Below, piece after piece: positions 25,600-33,414 of a stretch of 64,000 bases of DNA. This DNA comes from Haladaptatus litoreus (GTDB lineage: Archaea > Halobacteriota > Halobacteria > Halobacteriales > Haladaptataceae), in NCBI RefSeq assembly GCF_900156425.1, contig NZ_FTNO01000001.1:1364001-1428000 (forward strand), in the 5' to 3' direction. Positions within the stretch are counted from its first letter, which is position 1, and every line of letters begins with the position of its first letter. The position numbers and the translations under genes are program-made. Under the pieces are notes generated by a model, which did not search any database, had not been told where the DNA came from, and saw only the letters and a list, made by a program, of their open reading frames with translations.

Positions 25600-26292
25600 A
25601 TGCTCTCGGGTCTTCGCTGGCTTGCGCTGGAAGTGAAATATCTCGACCGTGCGCGGGAGTTCTACGAAACGTCGCTCGACCTTTCGGTTCGGGAGGCGAC
25701 CGAACGCGAAGTCGTCTTCGACGCCGGGGAACACGCGCTCGTCCTCCGCAGACCGGACGGCGTTCCTCGCGGCGGCGTGCATACCCACTACGCGTTCTCG
25801 ACGCCGAAACCTCTGTACGACGACTGGTACGACCGACTCTCCCGGGATTTCGACCTCGTAGAACACGATTTCGGATCGGCACGCTCGCTGTACTTTTACG
25901 ACCCGGACGGGAACTGCGTCGAAATCGGGAGCACGGACGAGGATGGCGACCCGATAACCGGTATCTTCGAAATCGTTCTCGAAGTCGAAGACCTTCCAGA
26001 AGCAGAACAGTTCTACGCCGGCCTCGGATTCGAAACGTACAATCGCGGAACCGACCGAAAACGAGTTCGAATGGGCGGCCCCTTCGACCTCGAACTGTGG
26101 GAACCGCATCTGGGCATCGCGGACGCGAGGGGCGGCGTCCACGTCGATGTTGGATTCGAAGTAGACGACCCAATGGCAGTAACGACTGAAATCGAAGACC
26201 GTTGCTGCAGGGTCGAAACGGTCGAATCCGGTGTTCGAATCCGTGACCCCGATGGTCACTATCTGACGTTCGTCTCCAGCGATTCCGCGTAG
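25600..26292 (+). CDS. Two-domain VOC (glyoxalase/dioxygenase-fold) protein
   Basis: 230 aa from MLSGLRWLALEVKYLDRARE. Two vicinal-oxygen-chelate modules are in tandem: first about 1-115 (FYETSLDLSVREA to YFYDPDGNCVEIGS) and second about 125-228 (FEIVLEVEDLPEAEQFYAGL to IRDPDGHYLTFV). Possible metal ligands are the His residues in the first halves and the Glu in NCVEIG. The substrate is unknown; it could be dioxygenase- or glyoxalase-related. The last 34 nt overlap the end of the convergent regulator gene. Confidence 0.85.
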   Translation: MLSGLRWLALEVKYLDRAREFYETSLDLSVREATEREVVFDAGEHALVLRRPDGVPRGGVHTHYAFSTPKPLYDDWYDRLSRDFDLVEHDFGSARSLYFYDPDGNCVEIGSTDEDGDPITGIFEIVLEVEDLPEAEQFYAGLGFETYNRGTDRKRVRMGGPFDLELWEPHLGIADARGGVHVDVGFEVDDPMAVTTEIEDRCCRVETVESGVRIRDPDGHYLTFVSSDSA

Positions 26293-27056
26293 GAATCGGC
26301 CGATTCGGCGTCCTCCCACACGTACTCGAACAGTTCCGTCCCCCAGCGACGCGCGCGTTCCGATTCCGCGACAAATTCCGTTCGCGCGTCATACGACCCG
26401 TCCAGCAGCGGCAGGGAAAACAGGAGGCAGTCGTCCGTCACCGTCAGCGCGAACGCTGTGTCTGCAACGCGAGTTCGGAGATTCCCTTCGTCGTTTTCGT
26501 CAACGTTTGCATCCGCGAGCAGATCCGCGAAAACGTTCCTCCCCAACACGAGTCGAGGATTGTCACAGTCGTCGAGAAACGCCGTCGAGTATCGTTCGTT
26601 GAAAACTGGGCTGATGACTGACGCCGCGGTCGCCGATTCGAGCCGTCTTTCGACCTCTCGTATCGCCCGTGAGGGCTGTGTGTCGGTCGCACGGACGATT
26701 TCGCCGTCGGCGAGGTCGGCGAGACAAGAGCGAAACGGACGGGGAAGGACGGAAACATCGTGCTTCTGCCAGTACTCGACATCTGAATGGAGGATTCGCT
26801 CGGTTTCCCGTTGCCGGTCGATAAGGTCGGCGACGACCGACCCGGTTCCGGTCACCGCCCAGCGTTTTCGTTTCGGAACGTAAATCAAACCCCGATTTTC
26901 CAACTCGGTCAGGGCGTTGTACACTGCTGACTCGCTTGCGAGATTTCGATTCAGCAGTGATTGGGTCGAATCACTGCCGTCGGCGATGGCTAGTAGAACG
27001 TCAGTACGCGCTCCTGAACGGAGCACGTACTCGATGAAGGGCTGTGGTTTTTCCAT
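26259..27056 (-). CDS. FilR1-like winged-helix transcriptional regulator
   Basis: 265 aa. N-terminal winged HTH at about 8-75 (RTDVLLAIADGSDSTQSLLN, SAVYNALTELENRGLIYVPK). The rest is the middle and C-terminal domain seen in haloarchaeal FilR1/HVO_A0114-type regulators (ADGEIVRATDTQPSRAIREV, VFNERYSTAFLDD). The start MEKPQPFIEYVLRSG is typical. It overlaps the VOC gene at their 3' ends by 34 nt, in different strands and frames. The target is unknown; the VOC gene is a natural candidate. Confidence 0.85.
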   Translation of the reverse strand: MEKPQPFIEYVLRSGARTDVLLAIADGSDSTQSLLNRNLASESAVYNALTELENRGLIYVPKRKRWAVTGTGSVVADLIDRQRETERILHSDVEYWQKHDVSVLPRPFRSCLADLADGEIVRATDTQPSRAIREVERRLESATAASVISPVFNERYSTAFLDDCDNPRLVLGRNVFADLLADANVDENDEGNLRTRVADTAFALTVTDDCLLFSLPLLDGSYDARTEFVAESERARRWGTELFEYVWEDAESADSYAESLETNVR

Positions 27057-27180
27057 ACCAGCACGGATGGATTGTATCGTCTGATTCTTTTCAGTATCGT
27101 TTCTCGCCAGTTTTCAATCACATTCCAAACTATTCGGACAGTTCCCCGACCTACGTAATTTTCTAGACAGTAAAATAGAA

Positions 27181-27190
27181 TTTTTATATA
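27181..27190 (+). promoter_or_regulatory. TATA box of the candidate ncRNA
   Basis: TTTTTATATA in an AT-rich run, centred about 26 nt before the predicted RNA start at 27211. It is one of the strongest TATA matches in the window. Confidence 0.6.
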
Positions 27191-27210
27191 CAACGATGCT
27201 GCTCACAATA

Positions 27211-27303
27211 GTTGGGCCACTCTGTGGCCCCGCTGACGCCGTTCGGGTGCAGTTGACTCGCCGTGGCATTTTGGACGCTGTACCCGCCCTCCAACGCGTT
27301 TTT
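27211..27303 (+). ncRNA. Candidate structured small RNA (about 93 nt)
   Basis: Between a strong TATA box and a five-T run (27299-27303) lies a sequence that folds well. A closing stem GTTGG/CCAAC (27211-27215 with 27291-27295) encloses a hairpin GCCAC-TCT-GTGGC with further G-C pairing (27214-27230). A long arm GGGTGCAG/CTGTACCC (27245-27252 with 27278-27285, one G-U) completes the fold. The only open frame through it starts 14 nt before the RNA and looks unlike a haloarchaeal protein. No known RNA family is recognised. It ends exactly at the convergent DUF5779 stop codon. The fold and promoter are seen directly; transcription is inferred. Confidence 0.5.
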
Positions 27304-27593
27304 CAGAGTTCGCTCGTATCAATCTCGACGTCCGGCGGCGAGATGATGAGGAAGTTTCTGAAATGCACCAGATTCCCGCCACATTGTTTCACTGCCGGTG
27401 CGAGGTCTGCTGCGAGTTCGTTTAAATCCCCGTCGATTGCGAGAACCAGTACGTTCCCGTGTTCGATGGCCGCCGTTCGCTCCGCGACGGGAGTGGTTCC
27501 GTCGAGGACGCCCAACATGACTCGTTCTCCCTCGGCGAAATCGATCTCCTTCTCGGCCGTTCTCAGGTCGAGGTCGAAACCCGAATTGCTCAT
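27303..27593 (-). CDS. DUF5779-like haloarchaeal protein
   Basis: 96 aa from MSNSGFDLDLRTAEKEID. Conserved features are VMLGVLDGTTP, VLVLAIDGDLNELAADLA and a C-terminal NLVHFRNFLIISPPDVEI. It is small, soluble and acidic and belongs to a family known only from Halobacteria. No enzymatic motif is present. The start is placed at the second Met (MSNSG) three codons into the frame. It lies downstream of, and possibly together with, the ferritin-like gene (38-nt gap). Confidence 0.8.
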   Translation of the reverse strand: MSNSGFDLDLRTAEKEIDFAEGERVMLGVLDGTTPVAERTAAIEHGNVLVLAIDGDLNELAADLAPAVKQCGGNLVHFRNFLIISPPDVEIDTSEL

Positions 27594-27631
27594 GCAAGCC
27601 ACCTCTCACCCCCCCGAGAAAAATCCTTGCC

Positions 27632-28084
27632 TTATTTGTCGTATTCGCGTTTGAATCCGCGGAACTCCGTCCTGTGGGCCTCCTCGTCGGCGAGAATGGT
27701 TACGCCGAGGTCTTCGGTTACCGGGTCATCTACATCCTCCGCAGCTGATATGATCGAGCGATACGTCTCGATGGCGTCCTCTTCGGCCTCCAGCACTCCT
27801 TCGATAACCGACAGCACGTCCGTGCTGTCTTCGGGCGGTTGGAGGCTTTCCTGTCGCGCCTCGAAGTCGTAGGATGCGGGTGGCCGTTCGTCCAACTGTT
27901 TGAGTCGCTGGCCGATCATCTCCGCGTGGCCGAGTTCCTCCTGAATGTCCGCTTCGAGGCTCTCTTTGACCTCCTCGGCGCTAACCCCATCGAGAACGAT
28001 GGAGTTGGTCAGATAGTTCATCACGGTTTCGATTTCGTCGCTGTACGCTTTCCGCAGAAGTTCGGTAACGTCATGGCTCGTCAT
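27632..28084 (-). CDS. Ferritin-like (rubrerythrin/bacterioferritin-related) protein
   Basis: 150 aa, four-helix bundle. Iron ligands appear in pairs: DEIETVMNYL and EELGHAEMIGQR in the first half, then EEDAIETYRSI and ADEEAHRTEF in the second, i.e. two ExxH-type sites. It should bind a di-iron centre and serve in iron storage or oxidative-stress defence; ferroxidase activity is inferred. There is no rubredoxin domain. The gene precedes the DUF5779 gene on the same strand. Confidence 0.9.
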   Translation of the reverse strand: MTSHDVTELLRKAYSDEIETVMNYLTNSIVLDGVSAEEVKESLEADIQEELGHAEMIGQRLKQLDERPPASYDFEARQESLQPPEDSTDVLSVIEGVLEAEEDAIETYRSIISAAEDVDDPVTEDLGVTILADEEAHRTEFRGFKREYDK

Positions 28085-28219
28085 GCTCTGTGATACGACG
28101 GCGAACTACCTTACCGTTGTGGCAAACACGCGGGACAATCAGTTCGTTTGGTTTCGTGCGGCAAACGTTGCGCCCCTCGTAAGTATTATAGTGTCCGAGT
28201 CACAGAGTAACACAGTACG

Positions 28220-28300
28220 ATGAGACAGGTAGACACTGACTCGCATACGGCCCCTGCGAGCGGTGGTGCTGTCGGCGCACGTCTTATTGTAGGGGTCTGA
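28220..28300 (+). CDS. Possible 26-aa leader peptide
   Basis: ATG-TGA frame: MRQVDTDSHTAPASGGAVGA plus six more residues. It lies 33 nt downstream of a TATA-like AGTATTATAG (28182-28191), and its stop codon sits in the loop of a perfect hairpin (28289-28309). A tiny frame with its own promoter and a stop inside a stem-loop resembles a regulatory leader, but no controlled gene is certain. The next frame downstream is at 28399. No family is recognised; low confidence. Confidence 0.35.
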   Translation: MRQVDTDSHTAPASGGAVGARLIVGV

Positions 28301-28309
28301 CACCCCTAC
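28289..28309 (+). terminator. Perfect 8-bp hairpin over a small-ORF stop
   Basis: GTAGGGGT, loop CTGAC, ACCCCTAC. No T-run follows, so termination is not assured; it could instead be an attenuator. Confidence 0.4.
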
Positions 28310-28398
28310 CCACTCACATTCCCGACCTGCTGAAACACACATCAACCGACAGCCGATAGCGTATCACTCAAAACGACATCACCGACCACAGAACATCT

Positions 28399-28557
28399 AT
28401 GACAGACAACCGACGACCGACGACCGAGAACCGGCGAACAACGAGCGACGACCGAGACGAAGACCAGCAGACGATGGCGGACGTTGACCATACGCCGCCG
28501 CACGAAGCGCCCGGCGCGAACCGCGTGTTCGAGCGCGGTAACGAAGGCCGACGCTAG
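28399..28557 (+). CDS. Small soluble haloarchaeal protein (52 aa)
   Basis: 52 residues. The first half is Arg/Asp/Thr-rich and repetitive (RRPTTENRRTTSDDRDED). From an internal Met it reads MADVDHTPPHEAPGANRVFE and ends RGNEGRR. The HTPPHE...VFERG core looks conserved-protein-like, so the true start may be the internal ATG at 28474. No function is known. The DNA before it (28310-28398) holds no gene. Confidence 0.5.
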   Translation: MTDNRRPTTENRRTTSDDRDEDQQTMADVDHTPPHEAPGANRVFERGNEGRR

Positions 28558-28626
28558 CGAGCGTCGAAACAGGAAAAGGAGTCCACTGCGTTTTTGTTTT
28601 TCACCCGTCCCCACACCCCTCCGGAG

Positions 28627-28860
28627 TCAGCGGAGCGGTTCTCGGCCACCGATAAGTTTGGTCGTGTCCACGTGTTCCGCCCGCGCCCCGCCTTTTTTGA
28701 CCTCCGTGGCGGTCATGCATTCGAGGCACCCGAACACGTCGTTCTCGTTGTTCCCGAACACGCGTGCGAAATCTCGGGTCACGAACGAACCACAGCTTCG
28801 GCACCGATTTTCGCCGACGGAGTCATTTCGACTGGTAAGCCTGCTATCTGTCGTTGTCAT
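28627..28860 (-). CDS. DUF7563-like zinc-binding protein
   Basis: 77 aa from MTTTDSRLTSRND. Two C-x2-C pairs, CRSCGSFVTRDFARVF and GCLECMTATEV, form a zinc ribbon in the middle. The GSFVTRDFARVFGNN signature is shared by many haloarchaeal microproteins. It is probably a nucleic-acid or protein adaptor; no function is established. The start is the Met ahead of the conserved region; nine codons upstream are open but not family-like. Confidence 0.8.
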   Translation of the reverse strand: MTTTDSRLTSRNDSVGENRCRSCGSFVTRDFARVFGNNENDVFGCLECMTATEVKKGGARAEHVDTTKLIGGREPLR

Positions 28861-29085
28861 AGTGAACCTCAGCGATACGTGTAACACGAGTGTGGGTACT
28901 TTGTTATCCGGTCACTGCCGGGCCGAAAGCAACCCCTTCCGTTCGGAAAGACAGCTCTTCGAAAGTAGTAACGAGTGGTTACTCGGCCGAATGCTCGAAA
29001 TCCGGGGCTGAATCGCGAACCGAAACGAAGCTCAACTGCTCTTCCGGCCAATCCTTTAATGCCTTCGCGGGCGTCGTGTTAACCG

Positions 29086-29241
29086 ATGCCCAAGATAGAA
29101 CTCGACGAGGAAACCGTCTCGCGCCTCGACAACCTTCGCGTAGAAGACGAATCCTACGACGAACTCGTCACCGAACTCATCAACATCTACGAAGCCGAAG
29201 AGTTGACGCTGTTCCACGGCGGCGACTATTCGAGCGACTGA
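29086..29241 (+). CDS. DUF7557/VapB-like small protein (51 aa)
   Basis: MPKIELDEETVSRLDNLRVE, then DESYDELVTELINIYEAEEL. This is the short strand plus two helices of VapB-type RHH antitoxins and haloarchaeal DUF7557 proteins. No PIN-domain toxin follows: the next gene is psd on the other strand. It may be an orphan regulator. A CTTTAATG box about 30 nt upstream gives a near-leaderless start. Confidence 0.75.
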   Translation: MPKIELDEETVSRLDNLRVEDESYDELVTELINIYEAEELTLFHGGDYSSD

Positions 29242-29265
29242 AAGACAAAACAAGCTAAAATCCGG

Positions 29266-29880
29266 CTACTCGGCGCTTTCAGTACGGTGAGCGGGGGATG
29301 CGGCTAAAACGGTTTCTCCTGCTCGGACGCGCTCACCCTTTGCTACGCCGACGTCTTTCAGGTCGAACGATTCGGGAAGGAGTACGTCCGCGCGACTGCC
29401 GAACGCGATGTGGCCGAGTCGTTGTCCCCGTTCCAGCGTCTCGCCGCCCTCGACGTAGGGGTGAATCCGGCGTGCGAACGCCCCCGCGATGAGCGTCAAA
29501 TCGTACTCCGGAAATCGGATGTGAACCTTCTCGTTGTTGTCCGACTCCTTGCTGAACGCAGGGCGATGTTTTCCGGGTTCGTGTTCGACCGACTCGACCT
29601 GCCCGGACAGCGGCGCGCGATTGACGTGAACGTCGGTGACGTTCATGAACACGCCGACGCGGACGCGGTTTCCTTCTTCCCGAATCACGGAGACGCGACC
29701 ATCCGCTGGCGAGAGAACGCCGTACTTCGGCGATCCACGTTCCGGGTCGCGGAAGAACAGTAGCGTCGCGCCGCCGAAACCGAGCGCGAGCAGAGTGGCA
29801 ATCGGTGAGAGCAATCCGACCGGCCCGGCGAGCAAAAACGCCGGGAGCGCGTACCGCCACGCGCCGGGTGCGAGCTGCAT
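29266..29880 (-). CDS. psd: Archaeal-type phosphatidylserine (archaetidylserine) decarboxylase
   Basis: 204 aa, the short PSD form. It makes the ethanolamine head group of phospholipids. Residues about 8-45 hold membrane helices (ALPAFLLAGPVGLLSPIATL). Then come LSPADGRVSVI and MNVTDVHVNRAPLSG. The self-cleavage site that yields the pyruvoyl group is in IAFGSRADVLLPE (Gly-Ser near residue 161). The ATG overlaps the stop of the upstream DUF5799 gene (TGATG), so translation is coupled, and an alternative start 11 codons upstream is disfavoured. Confidence 0.93.
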   Translation of the reverse strand: MQLAPGAWRYALPAFLLAGPVGLLSPIATLLALGFGGATLLFFRDPERGSPKYGVLSPADGRVSVIREEGNRVRVGVFMNVTDVHVNRAPLSGQVESVEHEPGKHRPAFSKESDNNEKVHIRFPEYDLTLIAGAFARRIHPYVEGGETLERGQRLGHIAFGSRADVLLPESFDLKDVGVAKGERVRAGETVLAASPAHRTESAE

Positions 29881-30329
29881 CACTCCTGTACCGCCGTTCT
29901 GACGCGGTTCCACTTGTCGTTCGATTCGAGGTGACTCTGGAGTTCGTCGGCGTACTCCTGTGCCAACCCTTCCGCGGCGGCAAGGCGTTCCTCGTCGATT
30001 CCGTCGCCACCGCCGCCACCCATTCCGAGGGCGTCTTTGACCGAACTGAAAATTCCCTTGCTCTCTTTTTTCTGCAACTTGCCCCCCATCGCGTTCATCT
30101 GCGATTGGATGTTCTCCATCTCGGGCATCACCTGTCGAACCTTGCTCGTGTCGGCGACGAGTTTGGCTTGCTCGTCGTCACCGGGATTTTCGATGTCGAA
30201 CTCGACGGCGGTCATAATCAGGCCCCACTCTTGCCGGGAAAAGCGCGAGTCCGTGACTCGCTGGGAAAAGTCCCTATCCACGGCCATTCTGTCCCCCACA
30301 ATCATATCCGTCCACTGTTGTCTGGCCAT
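29880..30329 (-). CDS. DUF5799 family haloarchaeal protein
   Basis: 149 aa from MARQQWTDMIVGDRMAVDRD. The conserved block is FSRQEWGLIMTAVEFDIENP, AKLVADTSKVRQVMPEMENI; then a Gly run (GMGGGGGDG) and a helical tail. It is Halobacteria-specific with unknown function. The conserved context with psd (TGATG overlap) suggests a membrane-lipid link, by inference only. The frame is open further upstream, but that part is not protein-like. Confidence 0.88.
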   Translation of the reverse strand: MARQQWTDMIVGDRMAVDRDFSQRVTDSRFSRQEWGLIMTAVEFDIENPGDDEQAKLVADTSKVRQVMPEMENIQSQMNAMGGKLQKKESKGIFSSVKDALGMGGGGGDGIDEERLAAAEGLAQEYADELQSHLESNDKWNRVRTAVQE

Positions 30330-30779
30330 GGCAGAGAGTGATGGGGCGCGAGACTTGTCGTTTTCGTCTGCGATGGCGGGTTTACTTTTGTGGTTTCCGT
30401 GGCAATGGTGCTGAAGCCGGAGGTTCGACTGCTGTGGCTGCAAATCGCGTCTACGATGGACGCCATCGCTCGTCACTCGCTCCTTACAGTCGCTCACTCC
30501 TCGCTCGCCCGTTCCCGCCAGGACAGCAGAGGCCGGGCGCGCCAGCGCGCCCAGCCAATCCAAATTTGGTCAGCCGTTTTCGTGGAAAATCGTCCTGCCG
30601 ACATTGGATGAAAGGCTACCCACCGACTTCGAAAAATTGTCAAAGACCGTCAGCGCCGACGATACAGCCCCATGGACGTGCTGGTAGGTGGTGCCTACGG
30701 TGGTAGCACCCAGTCGTAATCACCGATTTCCGAGGAAAATACTGCCGGAATCAACTGCCCATATCTGTATTTTCTGATA
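30330..30779. other. 450-nt intergenic stretch without a gene
   Basis: Nothing coding is seen. It holds short GC-rich inverted pieces, including an 18-nt palindrome at 30535-30552 that covaries with one at 52938-52955. Confidence 0.5.
30535..30552. repeat. GC-rich 18-nt palindrome, copy 1
   Basis: GGGCGCGC-CA-GCGCGCCC. Copy 2 at 52938-52955 is GGGTGCGC-CA-GCGCACCC: the one difference in each arm is compensatory, so pairing is kept. Confidence 0.55.
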
Positions 30780-31055
30780 CTATTCGTAGGGATAGCGCGC
30801 CTGCGTGCCGCAGTCGCAGGTAATGACTACGTGGCCACCCTGCAATCTGACACGGGCGTTCTTTCCGGGGCGGAGGTAAGAATCACAGGAGTCGCAGGTA
30901 AATCGCTTGAACTGGTGGGGGAGCGAAAGACGATTTCGCTCGGCGATTCGTTTGGCAAGCCTGACGTACTCCCGTGCTCTGTCGTCGTTACAATCGGCGG
31001 CGGCATCGCTCGCAAGCCCTGCGAGTCGCTCTATTCTCTCTTGAGCTACAGTCAT
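30780..31055 (-). CDS. rnp4: Ribonuclease P protein component 4 (Rpp21/Rpr2)
   Basis: 91 aa from MTVAQERIERLAGLASDAAA. The helical N-terminal half binds component Rpp29. The C-terminal zinc ribbon has CDSCDSYLRPGKNARVR and ITCDCGTQARYPY (four Cys). It helps the RNase P RNA mature tRNA 5' ends. The 3' end of the protein is intact. The start was chosen by family; a GTG/ATG further upstream would read through poly-G tracts. It is divergent from the glycosyltransferase gene. Confidence 0.94.
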   Translation of the reverse strand: MTVAQERIERLAGLASDAAADCNDDRAREYVRLAKRIAERNRLSLPHQFKRFTCDSCDSYLRPGKNARVRLQGGHVVITCDCGTQARYPYE

Positions 31056-31192
31056 TCGGAATGGGGGGGTGGGGGGGTTTCCGGGGCGAGACAGGACAAG
31101 GATAGAAGGTTCCTGTATTGCCCCATTGGCCTCATGTTCCCATAACAAGAAATACTTTGTGGTCGTTTAACGACCCCTTTCCGAAAGCGGTA

Positions 31193-32266
31193 ATGGTCGG
31201 CTATTCCATCACTTCGCCAGTGCGCGCACTCAACTACCTCGAACTGGAATCCCAACTCGATCGGAGCGGTATCGGAACCGCCACGAAGCACCAGCGAAAG
31301 GCTCTCGCGGGAACTGACGTGGATGTCGTCACCTCTCCGTGGCGAGGCGGGACGCCGGTTCACGGACTCGCTTCCCGGGCAGTAGGACGCGATTTCTTCG
31401 CAGATTTCGACGTGGCCCACTGCAACGTCATTGGGCCGGGTTCGGTCGCAGTCGCGCGCCACGCGAAGCGCGAAGGGATTCCGCTCGTGCTTCACGCGCA
31501 CGTCACCAGCGAGGACTTCGCGGAGAGTTTCCGCGGTTCGACACTCGCCGCGCGCCCCCTTCGTCGCTATCTGAAGTGGTTTTACTCGCAGGCCGATGTG
31601 GTGCTCTGTCCGAGTCAATACACGAAATCGGTTCTCGAAGCGTACCCCATCGACGCGCCAATTCGACCGATTTCTAACGGCGTGGACGCGGAGTCGCTTT
31701 CGGGGTTCGAATCCCTGCGCGAGGAGTACCGTGACCGATACGACCTGTCCGGGATGGTCGCGTTCACGATGGGCAACGTCTTCGAGCGAAAAGGCCTGAC
31801 GACGTTCTGCCGACTCGCACAGAGAACCGACTTCGACTTCGCGTGGTTCGGTCCCTACGACACCGGCCCACAGGCCAGTTCGACGGTGAAAAAGTGGGTG
31901 CAGAATCCGCCGGAGAACGTCACGTTCTCGGGGTGGATAGACGACAAACGCGGAGCGTTCGCGGCGGGCGACGTACTCTGTTTTCCGGCGAAAGACGAAA
32001 ATCAGGGTATCGCCGTCCTCGAAGCGATGGCCTGCGGCAAAGCCGTCGTCCTCCGCGACATCCCGGTGTTTCGGGAGTTCTACACCCACGGCGAGGACTG
32101 TCTCATGTGCGAGACGGAAGCGGAGTTCCAACGCGCGCTGGAACTCCTCGACCGGAATCCCGAACTGCGCGAACGACTGGGCGAAAACGCACGAAAAACT
32201 GCACAGGAACACACTTTGGAACGACTCGGTGACAGACTTACACGAACGTACCGCGAACTCGCGTAA
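31193..32266 (+). CDS. Glycosyltransferase (GT4-like)
   Basis: 357 aa. GT-B fold: N-terminal half with HCNVIGPGSVAVARHAKREG and SEDFAESFRGS; the C-terminal half carries the donor-site motifs NVFERKGLTTF and FPAKDENQGIAVLEAMACGK (E-x7-E type). A TTTAACG box about 26 nt upstream supports the ATG at 31193; a GTG at 31220 giving MRALNYLELESQLDRSG is the alternative that matches relatives better. It makes a sugar linkage in lipid, polysaccharide or protein glycan; the acceptor is unknown. It is followed by a second glycosyltransferase 41 nt later, probably in one operon. Confidence 0.88.
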   Translation: MVGYSITSPVRALNYLELESQLDRSGIGTATKHQRKALAGTDVDVVTSPWRGGTPVHGLASRAVGRDFFADFDVAHCNVIGPGSVAVARHAKREGIPLVLHAHVTSEDFAESFRGSTLAARPLRRYLKWFYSQADVVLCPSQYTKSVLEAYPIDAPIRPISNGVDAESLSGFESLREEYRDRYDLSGMVAFTMGNVFERKGLTTFCRLAQRTDFDFAWFGPYDTGPQASSTVKKWVQNPPENVTFSGWIDDKRGAFAAGDVLCFPAKDENQGIAVLEAMACGKAVVLRDIPVFREFYTHGEDCLMCETEAEFQRALELLDRNPELRERLGENARKTAQEHTLERLGDRLTRTYRELA

Positions 32267-32307
32267 AGTCACAAGCCCTTAACACCCTGTCTACGAATGG
32301 CGAGTCA

Positions 32308-33414
32308 ATGAGCCGATGGGTCGCCGCGTTCACGGATACGTATCTGCCGACGATAAACGGCGTCACCTACACGATTCGGTCGTGGCGCGACTGCTGGGAG
32401 AGAAACGGCGGCCGGATGGACGTGGCGTATCCACGCTCCGACGAGTACGTTCCCGAGAAAGGTGAACACCCAATCGGCAGTCTACCGTTTCCGTTCTACG
32501 ATGGCTATCGACTCGGAACCCCACGGATTCCGAAGGCCGTCACCGACGCCGAAATCGTCCACGCACACACCCCGTTCGCCATCGGACTCGGCGGCCTTCG
32601 ACTCGCATGGAAGCAGGACACGCCGTTCGTCACTTCGTATCACACACCGACAGGCGAATACGCGGACTACCTCGTTTCCAACGAATCCGCGGCCGAATAC
32701 GTCGAACGGGCGTCGGTCGCCTACGAACGCTGGTTTTTCGGACGCTCCGACGCGGTTCTCACGCCGAGCGAAGCGACCCGCGAGCACGTCGTGGAAACGG
32801 TCGGTGTAGACGCTCCGGTTCACGTTGTCCCGAACGGAATCGACATCGAGCGGTTTCATCCCGTCGAAACCGCCGACTTCGTGGACAAATACGACCTCGA
32901 TGGTGACCGACCGCTCGTCGGTTACACCGGCAGACACGGCTACGAAAAGCGACTCTCGGAACTCATTGCCGCCGCCGAGGAAACGGATTTCACCGTCGTC
33001 TTCGGTGGCGACGGCCCTGCACGGAAATCGCTCGAAAAACAGGCAAGCGAATCCGACATCGACGTTCGATTCCTCGGCTTTTTAGAGCGGGACGAGATGC
33101 CAGCCTTCTACTCCGCACTGGACGTGTTCGCCTTCCCGAGTCCGGTCGAAACCCAAGGCCTCGTTGCCCTCGAAGCGAACGCCTGCGGGACGCCCGTGGT
33201 CGGGGCGAACGCTGGTGCACTGGCGAACACCATCGTTGAGGGAGAGACAGGCTATCACTTCGAAAGCGGTGACACTGACGGATTTCAGGATGCAATCCGA
33301 CGCACGCTGTCGGAGTACGACCGCCTCAGGGAATCCTGTCTCGCCCGGCGTTCGGAAATCAGCGTCGAGCGAGCGGTGGACAAACTCGAACGAGTGTACG
33401 AAAATCTGTTCTAA
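32308..33414 (+). CDS. Glycosyltransferase family 4
   Basis: 368 aa. N-terminal acceptor half: FTDTYLPTINGVTYTI, HAHTPFAIGLGGLR. C-terminal donor half: NGIDIERFHPVE, GYTGRHGYEKRLSELI, FPSPVETQGLVALEANACGT. This is the classical GT4 E-x7-E arrangement for nucleotide-sugar retention. The closest described roles are mannosyl- or glucosyl-transfer to lipids or glycans; no finer call is safe. It is tightly downstream of another GT. Its stop overlaps the convergent HD gene by 4 nt. Confidence 0.92.
   Translation: MSRWVAAFTDTYLPTINGVTYTIRSWRDCWERNGGRMDVAYPRSDEYVPEKGEHPIGSLPFPFYDGYRLGTPRIPKAVTDAEIVHAHTPFAIGLGGLRLAWKQDTPFVTSYHTPTGEYADYLVSNESAAEYVERASVAYERWFFGRSDAVLTPSEATREHVVETVGVDAPVHVVPNGIDIERFHPVETADFVDKYDLDGDRPLVGYTGRHGYEKRLSELIAAAEETDFTVVFGGDGPARKSLEKQASESDIDVRFLGFLERDEMPAFYSALDVFAFPSPVETQGLVALEANACGTPVVGANAGALANTIVEGETGYHFESGDTDGFQDAIRRTLSEYDRLRESCLARRSEISVERAVDKLERVYENLF

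Noticed and set aside
27196..27654. 152-aa plus-strand frame starting inside the candidate ncRNA
   Set aside because: It runs antisense through the conserved DUF5779 gene and has non-haloarchaeal composition.
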